Shown here in pieces: positions 11,000 through 23,233 of a stretch of DNA of 64,000 nucleotides. Source of the stretch: Prostheceraeus crozeri (taxonomy: Eukaryota; Platyhelminthes; Polycladida; Euryleptidae); contig CAJQUW010004777.1 in assembly GCA_907163375.1 (NCBI GenBank), positions 434,001 to 498,000 on the forward strand, read 5' to 3'. Every line of letters begins with the position of its first letter. The first letter of the stretch is position 1. A model generated the notes under the pieces. The model had not been told where the DNA came from. It saw only the letters and a program-made list of their open reading frames with translations, and did not search any database. The position numbers and the translations under genes are program-made.

Positions 11000-13900
11000 G
11001 GGAATAATAATTAACTAAGAATCAATAATTTGTTTTAATAACAAATACATTAAATTTGAGGCGAGAATGCATGTGCATATTTTTCGACAATAGCCTCTCG
11101 CCCGAAGCTGTGTTTTCAGCTTGAATACAATCTTAAAGAAGTCCGCTGTGTCCTTTAAAATCCAAATAAATGATTCGCATTAGGCTATGTAGTGAGAGGA
11201 GATGAAGGCCAGTAGGCTTTGGGAGGTCTACAGCCATAATCTGCAATGATGACACACTTGTATCCGTTTCAGCTACATTGTCAAATATCACTGTATCTCG
11301 CAAAGTGACTGAATCCTTAATGCATGCAAAACTTCAAGCCAGAGCCGGAGCCATGGTATTTCCCGTCGGCTCTGGCTCTGAAACCCTGTTTCAGATACCA
11401 TCTTATTAAATTTAGCGCCAGTATAACGTTTTCGCTACAGCACTTTTCGGAATTTGCTGTCTTCTCCAGCTTGCGACATATGATACAATATTTTGATTAC
11501 CATACATTATTTATCACATATTTTGAGGTAAACAATCGCCAATTCAAAATTTATCACTTTTTAGTGCTTATTTTTTATCACGACAAGAAATTAGACAAAG
11601 AATGGGCTTAAAATCTGCTAATATACTGAAAGGCTCAGTGTATGAACGTCCACATGTAATTTACTGTCAATGTCATTTGCGTGATCTCATTATCCATCAA
11701 ATACCGAAAATAGCAATCAATACTCGCTCGGATATTCATTCATGACATGTCACGTAACTTTTTTGAACCACAACGTTTTAATTACACTGGCGTAATATGA
11801 TATACAAATGTTAAATACAGAAACAATATAAATGAAATAAATGGTAGTGAATACTATCAATTTTCTTTAAAACTGATGTTTGTTGAACACTGAAAACAAA
11901 CAATTTCATTGGAATATTGCATTGTTAGTGTATTCTATGAGTCTGTAATGCTTGTTGCTATTTATAGTCTATGGCTTTCCCGTCACAAAACCAACCGAAG
12001 TCAATTGCCGTAGTTATTTCCTCAACATTAGACTTGCTAGCTCGTGTACAGAAGCAAGTTAAAGAGAGATCAAATCTCAAGCATTTTCTCTTATAGCTTA
12101 ATCACAAGCATTGCAGGGTGCCAGTTCGCCTGGGCATAGAATACAAAGATGTCCTCCGACTCGAGCAATTTCAATCCAAAACTTCTTTGGCTGCAGACGA
12201 TGCGTCTCTCCCTACAAGGGTACGCCATCAGAGGCTCGAGATGGCCCAAACTAGTTTAAAATATCTACGAGTATAAAGGCTTAGCTTGATTATATCAACC
12301 TGTGTATAAGCTATCTGAAGACAATACCCAAGCTGTTGCTAACTATGGATGAAGAAGTTACTGAAATATGCAATAGGCCTAATGCCGACGATCACGGTAT
12401 ATAAATGTTGCCACAAAACCTCCATAAGTAAATGCTTGATCAGAGTTTTGAGACGATGATGAGTTTATGTGTCTCAGAAGTAAGTCTCTCAAACGATATC
12501 TCAGAGGTTAGTGACATCGTAAGGCAGTGTGAGATTGCAACGAAAGATGATTTGAATGATCATTTCAGTAAACAGAAAAAGCAGTCAACATAATGGCAAA
12601 TATCGGTAATTTCCATCTTCGCAGATAAGACAAACTGGATGCATTTAAAGGCAAGAATCTTTATGAGATGCTTGATACGCATGCTGATGGTCTTATCGAC
12701 CTCAGTGGCAGAAACCAATGACTACCCGGGACAAAAGAATTGCTTAGGCCTACATAATACTGAACAGTCTCAAATGCGCTCATTTCTTGATGTTCTTTAT
12801 TTATGTGGACATTGCGAATGACCGAGGCGTCTCCAACTCTACCATGAATTTGGAGTCGATGCAGAAAGAGAATCAATTTTTCGACATGAATTTCAAAATA
12901 TAAAAACTTGTTCTCAATTCAACGATAACGACTTCACAGCAAACAGCAACGACAAGTAGCATAGAGCAGGCCTTTGATTAAATTTGCTAATTCACAGTTT
13001 CGACAAATACCTCTGAAGTATGATGGAAAGCTTTCATGCTGAAGCTATGACTCATTGCTTCGGCAGGAATTGCTTGGAGCAATTCATAAGCTGCATTTGA
13101 AAAGAAGCATGCTTTTGTATATTTTGACATCATATGACGCCATCGTAACGAAATCGTTACGGCTTTAATTTCTAAGAAAGGGTTGTTGCAATGAACTGGT
13201 TATCATATATTATTCTTAATTATAACATTCTGAAATACATACCACCGTCTTTATAGAAAGTTTGCCGATATTTACATAGGCGGCCTTAAATGGGTTAATG
13301 GGCATCAATAAATTTCAAAATTAGTGAAGAGAAAACATCGTGACCAAATGCTTAGCTGAAGTGCATCTTCACTTGAGCCTTCAAATGAATTCGTCACGAA
13401 AGTATGAGGAAGGATATATTTTACACACATTGAATCAGATGGAAGATATTGTCTGATATTTGGAAAGAGAAACTAAGAGTACACATTAATTGCGTCCACA
13501 GACGGGAATCCATTAATTTTCAATTCAGAAGCAACAGAAATTATGTTATGCAAGTCATCTCAATAAGTTCTTCTAGCGGATGACAACCTTTTATATTTTA
13601 TACATCTCAATACTTGAAGTTGTGCGTAATGCATTCATAAGCACTTTAGAATATATTTGAGGAATGAACAGTGAATAGCCTCTCAGAAAGCAACTTTTGA
13701 AAATTGAGTAATCGAAACGGATTCTAAGCAGTTTCTGCAGAAAACAGAAATTGTTGTAGAATGAGCAATATTTAGGAATGACGTTTAAAACATTGATGAA
13801 CAATTAGTATTGTTATAGAAAAGCAGTAAGCGTCGCTACTGCTTCTCTGCTTCAAAATTATCGGATGGTGTAATCTACTTAGCAGTTTTCAGTTTCTTTA

Positions 13901-14125
13901 TGTCACTCATCATGCCTAGCCGCAACAATGCAAATGGATCCATCTTTCACGTGCATTCACACGCTTTATATTTTTCTGATAGAATTTCACACAGAGTACG
14001 TACTCTGAATTATAGAATTGTACATCAACTCAGGCATCAATATGAAAAGAAAGCTTACGCAGAAGCGATCATCACACATGTTCTCACACACTTGCAAATT
14101 ATCAAATCTAAAAAAACATCAAACA
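11000..14125. other. No gene recognised
   Basis: Over 3 kb of AT-rich DNA. Open frames such as 11324-11611, 12661-12876 and 13591-13803 show no known similarity, no codon bias I can detect, and no splice or polyadenylation context. The only repeat seen is 12180-12280, an inverted relative of 4640-4745. Confidence 0.4.
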
Positions 14126-15650
14126 TCAATCATTAAAGCCCATCGTCCTTTTTTCAATGCATCTCGAGTGTTCTTTCTCCCGCTCATTGTTCCTTACTTC
14201 TTCTACCACCTTTACAGCTGCTCGCTTTGCCCTCACGGCCTCTTCCACTTCTTTGGTCCACCACCACTGTTGCTCTCTCCTGATTCCACACTTCACCGAG
14301 GTCCTTCCAACTGCCTTCTCTGCTGCTCCTACAATGGCCTGTTTAAAACTGCTCCACTCTTCTTCAACTCCATCTGGCTGACTTCTTAATTGATTGAATT
14401 TTTCGGTTATGTCATTGCTGTACTCCTCCAAAATCTGCTCATCGCACTTCCACCACCTTATCACTTTTCTTGTTTTATATTTCTTTTCCTTAAATCTTAG
14501 CTGAAACACCAGTGGTTTGTGCTGGGTCGTTACATGCTCACTCGCAATAGCTTTACAGTCTTTTACTCGCCAATTCGATCTCATTACCAACCAATCGATC
14601 ACCGACTTATTACCACCGCTCCTGAATGTTAATTTGTAAGAGGGTCTCTTCTGGAAATAGATTTGCGCGATGGCAAGTCTTAGATGCGACATGCACCCGC
14701 TTTCTACCATGTGTGCTTCTTTCTCCGAAACCATGCTTGCCGAGACAGTCCTCCTCCCCCTGATGCTGTTGTCCTATATGTGAAATGAAGTCTCCAACCA
14801 TTCCAAAAACTTCATCCTTTACCACTAGCTGCATCATTTCTTTGACTTTTTCTGTGAATTCTTTCTGTTATCTCTGGCTTCTTCCGACCTGTAGGGCGTA
14901 TATTGTCATTACACACAATTTCGTCTCTCCAATGACTAACTACACCATCAAAATTCTTCCATCCCACCTTTCTACTCTTAGCTAAAATGCTCTCCATCAC
15001 TATAACTACTCTACTTGCCTTCCCGTCACCGCCGGAATGCAGCATCTTGAATAATCTTCACCAATGATTCTTTCTCTGTCTCCTCTCCACTTCGTCTCTT
15101 GCACACATAATATTTTGTACTTCCTCCTGTTCATGAAGTCCACTACTTCTCTACTCTCTCCTGAATTGTGTCGACATTTAGAGTCACCATACGCAATAAA
15201 ATTTGTTTTCTCCGAGAATTCACTCACTTCTCGCCACTCGGTTTTGTGGCGCGTCGGTTGCCCCGTACGCGGTAGCCCTATCCGTAATACCATAGTACGT
15301 CATTTCCACTGAAAAATTGGGGCGGAAATTTTCACAGGCCGGATGCCCTTGCTGACACTCAACCACTGTTGTCGGCCGTGGACCTAAACGGGCTGCCATC
15401 CAAGGCTGAAGAGGCCCAACTCCGCTAATTGGTTTTCTGTCTGAGTTTCCTCTCGTAGCCTTTGTTCGGCGAATCATGACCTGCAAGGCAGCAGGTGGTC
15501 TGAAGTCGGAGTTTTCTTTTTCTTCTGCTGTGCGCTGGCTAAGCTGAGGGAGATACCAGAGGTAGACCTTCACATTTTTGGAGGACCATTTCTACCAGTA
15601 AAGGCATATCCGTCGCCACCGAGCCGTATACTAGGGTAAGGTATTACTTC
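14126..15650 (-). mobile_element. RTE-type LINE fragment, 5' region and endonuclease
   Basis: Read on the minus strand from 15650 to about 14160. The frame at 15220-15573 resembles the leader found before the endonuclease in RTE/BovB-like LINEs (LQPWMAARLGPR, ITDRATAYGATDA). The frame at 15006-15293 carries the AP-endonuclease start: SREVVDFMNRRKYKILCVQE, then TKWRGDRERIIG, where Q-E-T-K is the catalytic neighbourhood. Later frames (14812-15045, 14610-14837 and 14126-14734) continue the endonuclease and the linker toward RT: YKLTFRSGGNKSVIDWLVMR, then SEHVTTQHKPLVFQLRFK. At least three frame changes occur and the RT domain is missing, so the copy is dead and 3'-truncated. The animal proteins most like it are usually annotated as craniofacial-development-protein-2-like retroelements. 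Confidence 0.75.
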
Positions 15651-15849
15651 TCAAAAACGTGACGGATGCCGTTTATCGTCATACCTGTTCACGCCAACAG
15701 GACCAAGGTAACGGTAGAAACGTGTAGCAAGCCTGTAACCAAATAGACAACATAGCAAAACCGTGGTTTTTCCTCCATTAACTTAAACAATGCAAAAAGA
15801 AGCCACGCATTCTATCTTTAAAGACCTCACTGAATGCATCGCATTTCAT

Positions 15850-17560
15850 GAAAATGGCAAATAAGAGTTCAGGAAAATGGAATGCCATCAAACTCCTGTC
15901 GAGGAGCACATACGTCAAGAACTCCAGTGGCGACTATCCGTTTCATGCCGATGACTTTAAACCTTACTTTGCATCCATTCTACATGACTCTTCTGGCTAT
16001 CCCATCATTCCATCGGACTAACCAATTCATTGACTTGTTATCAGTGAATCAGAAGTTCGTGCACAGTTTTAAGAAGGAAATCAGCTGGGCCGGGTGGAGT
16101 TCCCCACTGGACTCTTCAGGAATCTGCAATTACAATGTCTTCGGCAATCACTTACATATTCAACGAAGGTCTTGAGCAGGATGTCGTTCCGCTGTCGTAT
16201 TTCAAAGCGTCCTTCATCACACCAGTCCGAGATGTAGCAAACCATCAATGTTTCAGATGCTCGACCCATCTAGATGTTGCCTATTCTTTCTAAGAGCACA
16301 TAGTCGTACAAAAATGGATTCAAAAATTTATTTCATATCGTATGCGCATGAACTTTATATGCAATATAAAGTGCACAAGTTCAGAAAAGTTTAAACATTT
16401 TTCATAAAAATGACACTTAGAGGAACTGACGATAAGTTACTGATTTAACTATTCCAAAATAAACATTATTACAAGACGACAACATGTCATTCATCCTGGT
16501 CGGAGATACCTTCTCCCGACGTAATGAAGTCAGCGATGTTCGTAAAAGCAAAATACTAGTCGGTATCAGATCGACGAGTCACAATTTGCATCTACTCTCG
16601 CATCTGGTATAGGCAACACATTTGCCCTTGCCTATTTAAATGGTTGTATATTGACTCACTTCGAGACAGGATCTGGAGCAATGCGCTATTATCAGTAGAC
16701 TTCTCAAAAACTTTCGACAAGCTTGATCATTTTGATTTTCTCGGCATGCATTCGACTGGGTTTACTGTTGCAGGCATGCCATTGGATCAAGAACTTTCTC
16801 TCAAATCGGACCCAAAATGTGAAATTCAATGGAAGGTTTTCCTCGTCGTATCCTGTCAGATGCGGTGTTCCACAGGGCAGCGTCATTTTGCATAGCCATC
16901 GACCATCATAGGCAAGCTTACTCGATTTGCTGATGATTTCACTCTTCTCCACTCCAATAAAATCTCTAGTGAAGACAAACTTCAAGCTGAGCGGGTTACT
17001 AGCGTGATCGAAGACGCAAGACTCCCTCTTAATCATGAAAATTGTATAAGGTCATGGAGATAATCAAGACCAAAAGTCTCAATCTCGCAATCTCTTGTCA
17101 ACCTCAAGCGGTTCTATCCTTTTGGGGTTGACAACCTCCTGCTGCTTGGCACCACTCTTAGCAGTAATTTTCGGTGGGACTGTCATGTGAATAAAGTCAT
17201 AAAATCGGCTTGGTGCAAAATGTACATAATTCGCAACTTAATCAGGATGTCCGAAGGAGTGTATTCTCAACATCCACATTTCCTATATTCGTTGTTGCAT
17301 GCCTTCCCTGCTTTCTGCAGTTTGCCTGAGCGACTGTTTTCCCAGCTCGTAAATGCTGGATCGCCGGAATGTCGGTGAACGCCAAGAAAGATATCCTGAT
17401 GACCGCCAATGACAAGTTATGTGGTAACTTATTCTCCTGGATTGCACACAACAACGCTCATTCCCTCCGCAGCATTTTTCTACTTCGTCCACTAAGATGG
17501 AGGTTGAATCTCTCCATGATGCGGACTAAAATACACTACAAACTATGAAACTCTTTTATT
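15850..17560 (+). mobile_element. Decayed CR1/jockey-type LINE reverse transcriptase
   Basis: Fragments in several + frames follow the order of a LINE RT. Near 16080-16210: WAGGVPHWTLQES and YIFNEGLEQDVVPLSYFKAS, the fingers region. Near 16695: VDFSKTFDKLDHFDFL, motif A. Near 16860: RCGVPQGSVI. Near 16920: LTRFADDFTLLHS, the FADD catalytic motif. Near 17150: LGTTLSSNFRWDCHVNKVIK, then a C-terminal region ending near 17550. The block 16270-16640 does not match RT and may be an insertion. Stops and shifts are frequent. The element abuts the TA at which the Tc1 element is inserted (17621-17622). Confidence 0.7.
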
Positions 17561-17779
17561 AAGTACTGACTTAAGCTCAGTTTTCTTATTCTCTCTTATT
17601 TGAGACAATAAAAGTAATTCTACAGTCCGTTTCATAAAAAGTGGATCATCCCAAAATTTGACTAAATAAAACATAAGTATGATACAGAAAGCATTTTTCA
17701 TGTTATTTCATGTCCCTAATATATTTAAATGTCCTTATATAATCTGATAAGCTATGATACAGTAACGGTTCTTAAGAAG

Positions 17780-18739
17780 CTAATATTTTGTGGCCCTACT
17801 CTTATTGTCAATGACATTACCAATTCGTCTAGGCATTGATTCGACGGTATCGTTGATTTTTGACTGATCTAACTTTCTCCACTCTCTTTTTAACAGTGAC
17901 ATAAGTTGTGATGCGCCATCTGTAGGCAGCAGTGAACGACGAACGTTACGTTTTAGAATACTCCATACATTTTCTATGGGATTCAGATCAGGAGAACGAG
18001 CTGGCCAAGATAATGTCCTAAGCCCTAATTGAGACTTGCATAAGTTGACTCTACTACTCCTGTTACACGTAGCATTATCATCCATAAATAACCAAGTCGA
18101 TGGATCACAAAGTTGATCTGTCATTTGGCCAATGTTCATTCGCAAAACATTCACATAGCGTTCAGAATTCATGGTTCCTTGCTGTATGTGAAGTTCAGAG
18201 CGGCCATTGGTCCAAATGCCAGCCCAAATCAGTAGAGTCGCACCACCTTGTACCCGGGGACGATGTAAATGTCTCGGAATTTCCTGATCAGATTTTATCC
18301 ATAATCTCAATCGACCATCACTATCCTTCAGACGGACTGATGCCTCATCAGACCAGACAACCCGATCCCATTGATTTCGCCAGTGACAATGACTCATTGC
18401 CCATCTGAGACGTCTTTTTGTATGCTGATCTGATAATTCGATCTGAGAGGGCCTCTTACAGCTCTTGAAATTCGACTCAATAAGTCTTCTACGAATAGTG
18501 GACTTAGAAATAGACGAGTCTAGTGCAGCCATCTCAGTTAACGAGAGACTAGGATCAACTTTAACAAATCTCAAAATTAGGCGGTCTCTGCGTTTGGATG
18601 TTTTGCGTGGACGGCCAGAGCCCTCTTTACGACAGAGTCGAAAATCATCATTATGCCATCGATGCACATTTGTGTAAGGGACATTTAGTCGCTTGCTTGT
18701 AGGTCGCAAAGAAAACCCTAGTTCTAGCAAGGCTGACAC
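17780..18739 (-). pseudogene. Tc1 transposase (DD34E), disrupted
   Basis: About 319 codons of open Tc1 transposase. The N-terminal paired-type helix-turn-helix is visible (SALLELGFSLRPTSKRLNVP, then TNVHRWHNDDF), followed by a second DNA-binding helix region (SISKSTIRRRLIESNFKS). The DDE catalytic domain shows VVWSDEASV, WLFMDDNAT and PDLNPIENVW, with 34 residues between the second D and the E by my count. The canonical family length is about 340, so only the first residues are missing here. The frame continues upstream through IAFTKGK to an in-frame TAG at 18761-18763. The ATG that would start it lies on the far side of the inserted 20-kb element. The insertion and the stop make this copy inactive, though the rest of the frame is intact, suggesting a not very old transposon. 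Confidence 0.9.
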
Positions 18740-18767
18740 TTTGCCTTTTGTGAATGCGATCTAGTTA

Positions 18768-18773
18768 TTGTTC
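18768..18773 (+). repeat. Target-site duplication TTGTTC, left
   Basis: TTGTTC directly precedes the left terminus of the Polinton-like element and matches 38764-38769 after the right terminus. Both copies lie in Tc1 sequence, which becomes continuous if one copy and the element are removed. Confidence 0.9.
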
Positions 18774-21745
18774 AGTAGTAAGTAAAACTCCACTTCTGGA
18801 CCGCGCAAGATGGCTGCCATCGAAGAATTTTCGCTGACGTCCCCCCCGCTGTGGTCTGTCGTGGTGTGCCGGCCAGGTTGGTGCACGTTCACAAAATGTT
18901 CGCTGACGTCCCCCCCCCCTCGAAAATGACAGAGTGTGAGACTCGGGTGTGTTGGTCTCGTGTGGGTTGACGTGGCCGACCGCCTAGGTTGACGTGGGCG
19001 ACCGCCTAGGTTGACGTGGGCGACCGTCTAGGTTGTCGTGGTGGAATGGTGAAACGGACTTTAGATTCGTGATCAGCGTAAAATTCTGCATCGGTATGGT
19101 GAATTTGAAGTCAATCGGCGAGAAAAAATGTTTCTTCAAAATTTTGACAGAGTTAAAATTTTGGACGTTTTGGGTTGTAGCGCCAAAACGAAGCATCGGA
19201 TGGGAAAACGGAGGCCAGATTCGGATTCAGCGTGAAATTCTGCATCGGTATGGTGAATTTGAACGCAATCGGAGAGAAAAAGTTTCGCTGAAGTTCCCCC
19301 ATCTCGGGAGAGCTAGCTTCGATCTTGGCTTCCAGTAGACGGATTTTGTCGTGCAATAGCTCGTTTGAAAGCTAAGAGTGAGACAAATTCACTGAAAGAA
19401 ACGGCTTGTTCATATCTGTCTTCGTTTAGATGTGAGACGCCATTTAAGATTTTGGGACATTGTCGAAAAACGACAGAGTTAGAATTTTGGACGTTTTGCG
19501 CTCTAGCGTCAAAACGAAGCATCGGATGGGAAAACGGATTTCAGATTTGGAATCAGCATGAAATTCTCTATCAACATGGTGAGTTTCAAGTCAATCGGAG
19601 AGAAAAAGTTTCGCTGACGTCCCCCCCCTCTCGGGAGAGCTAGCTTCGATCTTGGCTTCCAGTAGACGGATTTTGTCGTGCCATAGCTCGTTTGAAAGCT
19701 AAGAGCGAGACAAATTCACTGAAAGAAACGGCTTGTTCATATCTGTCTTCGTTTAGATGTGAGACGCCATTTAAGATTTTGGGACATTGGCGAAAAACGA
19801 CAGAGTTAGAATTTGGGACGTTTTGAGCTGCAGCTTCAAAACGAAGCATCGGATTGGAAAACGGATTTCAGATTTGGAATCAGCGTGAAATTCTCTATCT
19901 GTATGGTGAGTTTCAAGTCAATCGGAGAGAAAACATTTTCAACATTTTTCGAAAAACGACAGAGTTAAAATTTTGGTCGTTTTGGGATATAGCGCCAAAA
20001 CGAACCATCGGATGGGAAAACGGATTTCAGATTCGGATTCAGCGTGAAATTCTGCATCGGTATGGTGAATTTGAACGCAATCGGAGAGAAAAAGTTTCGC
20101 TGAAGTTCCCCCATCTCGGGAGAGCTAGCTTCGATCTTGGCTTCCAGTAGACGGATTTTGTCGTGCAATAGCTCGTTTGAAAGCTAAGAGTGAGACAAAT
20201 TCACTGAAAGAAACGGCTTGTTCATATCTGTCTTCGTTTAGATGTGAGACGCCATTTAAGATTTTGGGACATTGTCGAAAAACGACAGAGTTAGAATTTT
20301 GGACGTTTTGCGCTCTAGCGTCAAAACGAAGCATCGGATGGGAAAACGGATTTCAGATTTGGAATCAGCATGAAATTCTCTATCAACATGGTGAGTTTCA
20401 AATCAATCGGAGAGAAAAAGTTTCGCTGACGTCCCCCCCCTCGGGATAGCTAGCTTCGATCTTGGCTTCCAGTAGACGGATTTTGTCGTGCCATAGCTCG
20501 TTTGAAAGCTAAGAGCGAGACAAATTCACTGAAAGAAACGGCTTGTACATATCTGTCTTCGTTTAGATGTGAGACACCATTTAAGATTTTGGGAGATTGT
20601 CGAAAAACGACAGAGTTAGAATTTTGGACGTTTTGAGCTGCAGCTTCAAAACGAAGCATCGGATGGGAAAACGGATTTCAGATTTGGAATCAGCATGAAA
20701 TTCTGCATCTGTGTGGTGAGTTTCAAGTCAATCGGAGAGAAAAAATTTTCAACTTTTTTTTGAAAAAACGACAGAGTTAGAATTTTGGTCGTTTTGGGCT
20801 GTAGCGCCAAAACGAACCATCGGATGGGAAAACGGAGGCCAGATTCGGATTCAGCGTGAAATTCTGCATCGGTATGGTGAATTTGAACGCAATCGGAGAG
20901 AAAAAGTTTCGCTGAAGTTCCCCCATCTCGGGAGAGCTAGCTTCGATCTTGGCTTCCAGTAGACGGATTTTGTCGTGCAATAGCTCGTTTGAAAGCTAAG
21001 AGTGAGACAAATTCACTGAAAGAAACGGCTTGTTCATATCTGTCTTCGTTTAGATGTGAGACGCCATTCAAGATTTTGGTAGATTAACAAAAAATGACAG
21101 AGTTAAAATTTTGGACGTTTTGGGTTGTAGCGCCAAAACCAAGCATCGGATGGGAAAACGGAGGCCAGATTCGGATTCAGCGTGAAATTCTGCATCGGTA
21201 TGGTGAATTTGAACGCAATCGGAGAGAAAAAGTTTCGCTGACGTCCCCCATCTCGGGAGAGCTAGCTTCGATCTTGGCTTCCAGTGGACGGATTTTGTCG
21301 TGCAATAGCTCGTTTGAAAGCTAAGAGTGAGACAAATTCACTGAAAGAAACGGCTTGTACATATCTGTCTTCGTTTAGATGTGAGACGCCATTTAAGATT
21401 TTGGGACATTGGCGAAAAACGACAGAGTTAGAATTTTGGACGTTTTGGGTTCTAGCGTCAAAACGAAGCATCGGATGGGAAAATGGATTTCAGATTTGGA
21501 ATCAGCATGAAATTCGCTATCAACATGGTGAGTTTCAAGTCAATCGGATAGAAAAAATTTTCCTTCAGAAAATTTTTTCGAAAAAACGAGTTAGAATTTT
21601 CGCGATGGCTGTGGGCTGTAGAGCCAAAACGAAGCATCGGATGGGAAAACGGAGGCCAGATTCGGATTCAGCGTCAAATTCTACATCGAAAAGGTGTATT
21701 TCCAGCTCAATCGGACCTCTAGAATCGGCGATAGAAGCGTTTTAA
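18774..21745 (+). repeat. Left terminal repeat of the Polinton-like element, with higher-order tandem array
   Basis: After about 260 bp of unique terminus comes an array whose marker CGGATGGGAAAACGG recurs near 19196, 19524, 19851, 20008, 20336, 20659, 20820, 21147, 21474 and 21640. The spacings (about 328, 327 and 157-166 bp) repeat as a set, giving a higher-order unit of about 812 bp present nearly three times. Poly-C blocks (CGCTGACGTCCCCCC) recur in it. Small open frames on both strands are by-products of the repeat. The matching right terminus (37735-38763) holds only about one higher-order unit. Confidence 0.85.
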
Positions 21746-21790
21746 GTGTTTGGATGATGGATATTACGTCATCAGCTGATCGCCACACAC

Positions 21791-21798
21791 TATATAAG
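21791..21798 (+). promoter_or_regulatory. TATA box of a putative inward non-coding transcript, left arm
   Basis: TATATAAG lies just inside the satellite array, in a compact setting, and is mirrored at 37677-37684. About 55 bp downstream a GGTAGGT splice-donor-like site follows. The next 1.4 kb on this strand has no credible coding frame, so the product may be non-coding. Inferred only from sequence. Confidence 0.45.
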
Positions 21799-22288
21799 CT
21801 GGGAACCGAGAGAGAGACTTGTCATTAAGACGAGAGCGATTGTTAGAGGTAGGTCGTCTCTCTGAGCTCCGATGATAGCTTCGGACATTCCAAAATCCGG
21901 GTTTCTGTAAGAAACCGACTTAGAAAATTTCATTGCTGATATCAGCTAAGGCGTCAGACTTAGAGGTTAGCCAGGAGATGGCCTTCGTCTCCAGGCCATA
22001 AAAGACTCCAAAACTTTAAAGGCTTGTAACTTTGCTTCTACAAGTCCGTTTGACTTGATTCAAAAAAGGTTCGGTCGCTATTGACCTGTCCTAAGTGATA
22101 GACTACTTATAAAATTTCATAAGTAGTGCTAAAAAGTTGAAAATTTTAAATTCGCTAGTTTTTGAGGTTTTCTTGGGTTTTCGACACTGCTGAAGTCAAT
22201 GAAAGTATTTTTAATGATGTCTGAGCCAGTCTTCTCATGGTATAAGCGGCTTTTCACTGAAAGCGAGCAAGACACGGAGAGTTTTGCT

Positions 22289-22900
22289 GTAATATTCCAC
22301 TGACAGGGTGTTCCTTCGGGACGGCGGACGATGCCGTAGTGATAAGTGTGGCAAGGGAGTGTGTCATATTTTAGACCGAAACCGCTGGGACAACTCATGT
22401 CTCATGTTGGGCATTTGACACAGTTCTTAACGTAGCACTTTGAACGCCAATCGGTTGAGTCTTAGCTATCTTGTCATGGGTGGCCTCTAAACATCTCCAT
22501 TGCAAAACGCTGGTGAATCAAGCTCTCTACGGCTTGCTATCAAGCTGCTCAAAGTCTGTCAACCTCTTACCAACTCTACAGGTTTTCATGCCTGGCGAAT
22601 ACTATCATTAAGTTGAATCTGCTATCAGTCAACTTGAACGTTGCAAATGAAGTTCGGTGTAATACTTTCTTTCGACGGGCGTTCCTGTAAAGGGCGGCGG
22701 TGAAACCCGTAGCTATGTATACCGCAAGGGACATTCGGCAATGGTCAATCTTGTTAAACCTCTCTGCGTCATGTTTGCAAGTGATTGCCTCTGTCTCAAC
22801 GTAGTATGCATTCGCGCCAGGGCGACATTTAGCCAGCTGTCGAAGGTTGCCTTATAAACTATCCATTGCATACGTTATGAGAACCATGAGTTCTACCTGT
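22289..22900 (+). repeat. Two tandem ~368-bp GC-rich units, possible structured RNA, left arm
   Basis: Unit A (from 22289) and unit B (from 22659) share blocks in fixed order: GTAATA, GTTCCT, GGCGG, CCGTAG, GCAAGGGA, CATGTT, AACGTAG and CCATTGCA. The offsets are 370, 369 and 366. Sequence between blocks is diverged, as expected when short motifs or base pairing are under constraint. In unit B, ACGGG (22675) can pair with CCCGT (22706) and GTTCC (22681) with GGGAC (22728), a pseudoknot order; unit A supports only the second of these plus a local hairpin. Both strands lack a convincing protein. Function unknown. Confidence 0.55.
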
Positions 22901-23233
22901 CTCTATCAATGAGACGAATTGATGAATGGAATGAAATGGGAGGACACTCACGCGCCACACGCAACATAACACACTTCTCTCTTCCATAGTCTAACAAGCT
23001 CTTTACACATGGATCGCAGTCGATTGCTATCCCAGAATCATGTAAGCTATCTTAGTTTTATTTAACACTATTTCATCTACCATTATCGCCCATATGAAAT
23101 GTTATAAGATTTGCGAGTTAAACTAAGTGTGCTACTATTTCCAAATGAAAAAGTATACATGGTTGAATCATCCACTGAAGACCCATTCAAGTAAGTCAGT
23201 ATGAAAGCAAAGATAATACGAAATAAACATTTA

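Noticed and set aside
14157-15312. Plus-strand frames over the RTE fragment
   Set aside because: Antisense shadows of the minus-strand endonuclease region.
18100-18677. Plus-strand frames over the Tc1 transposase
   Set aside because: Antisense shadows of the transposase frame.
19033-21745. Many 67-101-codon frames on both strands in the terminal array
   Set aside because: They recur with the 812-bp repeat and are its translation by-products.
22129-22398. 89-codon frame opposite tandem unit A (mirror 37077-37346)
   Set aside because: Present twice only because the arms are copies; low-complexity composition, overlaps the block-conserved unit, and not found over unit B.
22659-22740. HDV-like ribozyme
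   Set aside because: Two interleaved helices can be drawn in unit B, but unit A keeps only one of them, so the fold is not supported by comparison.
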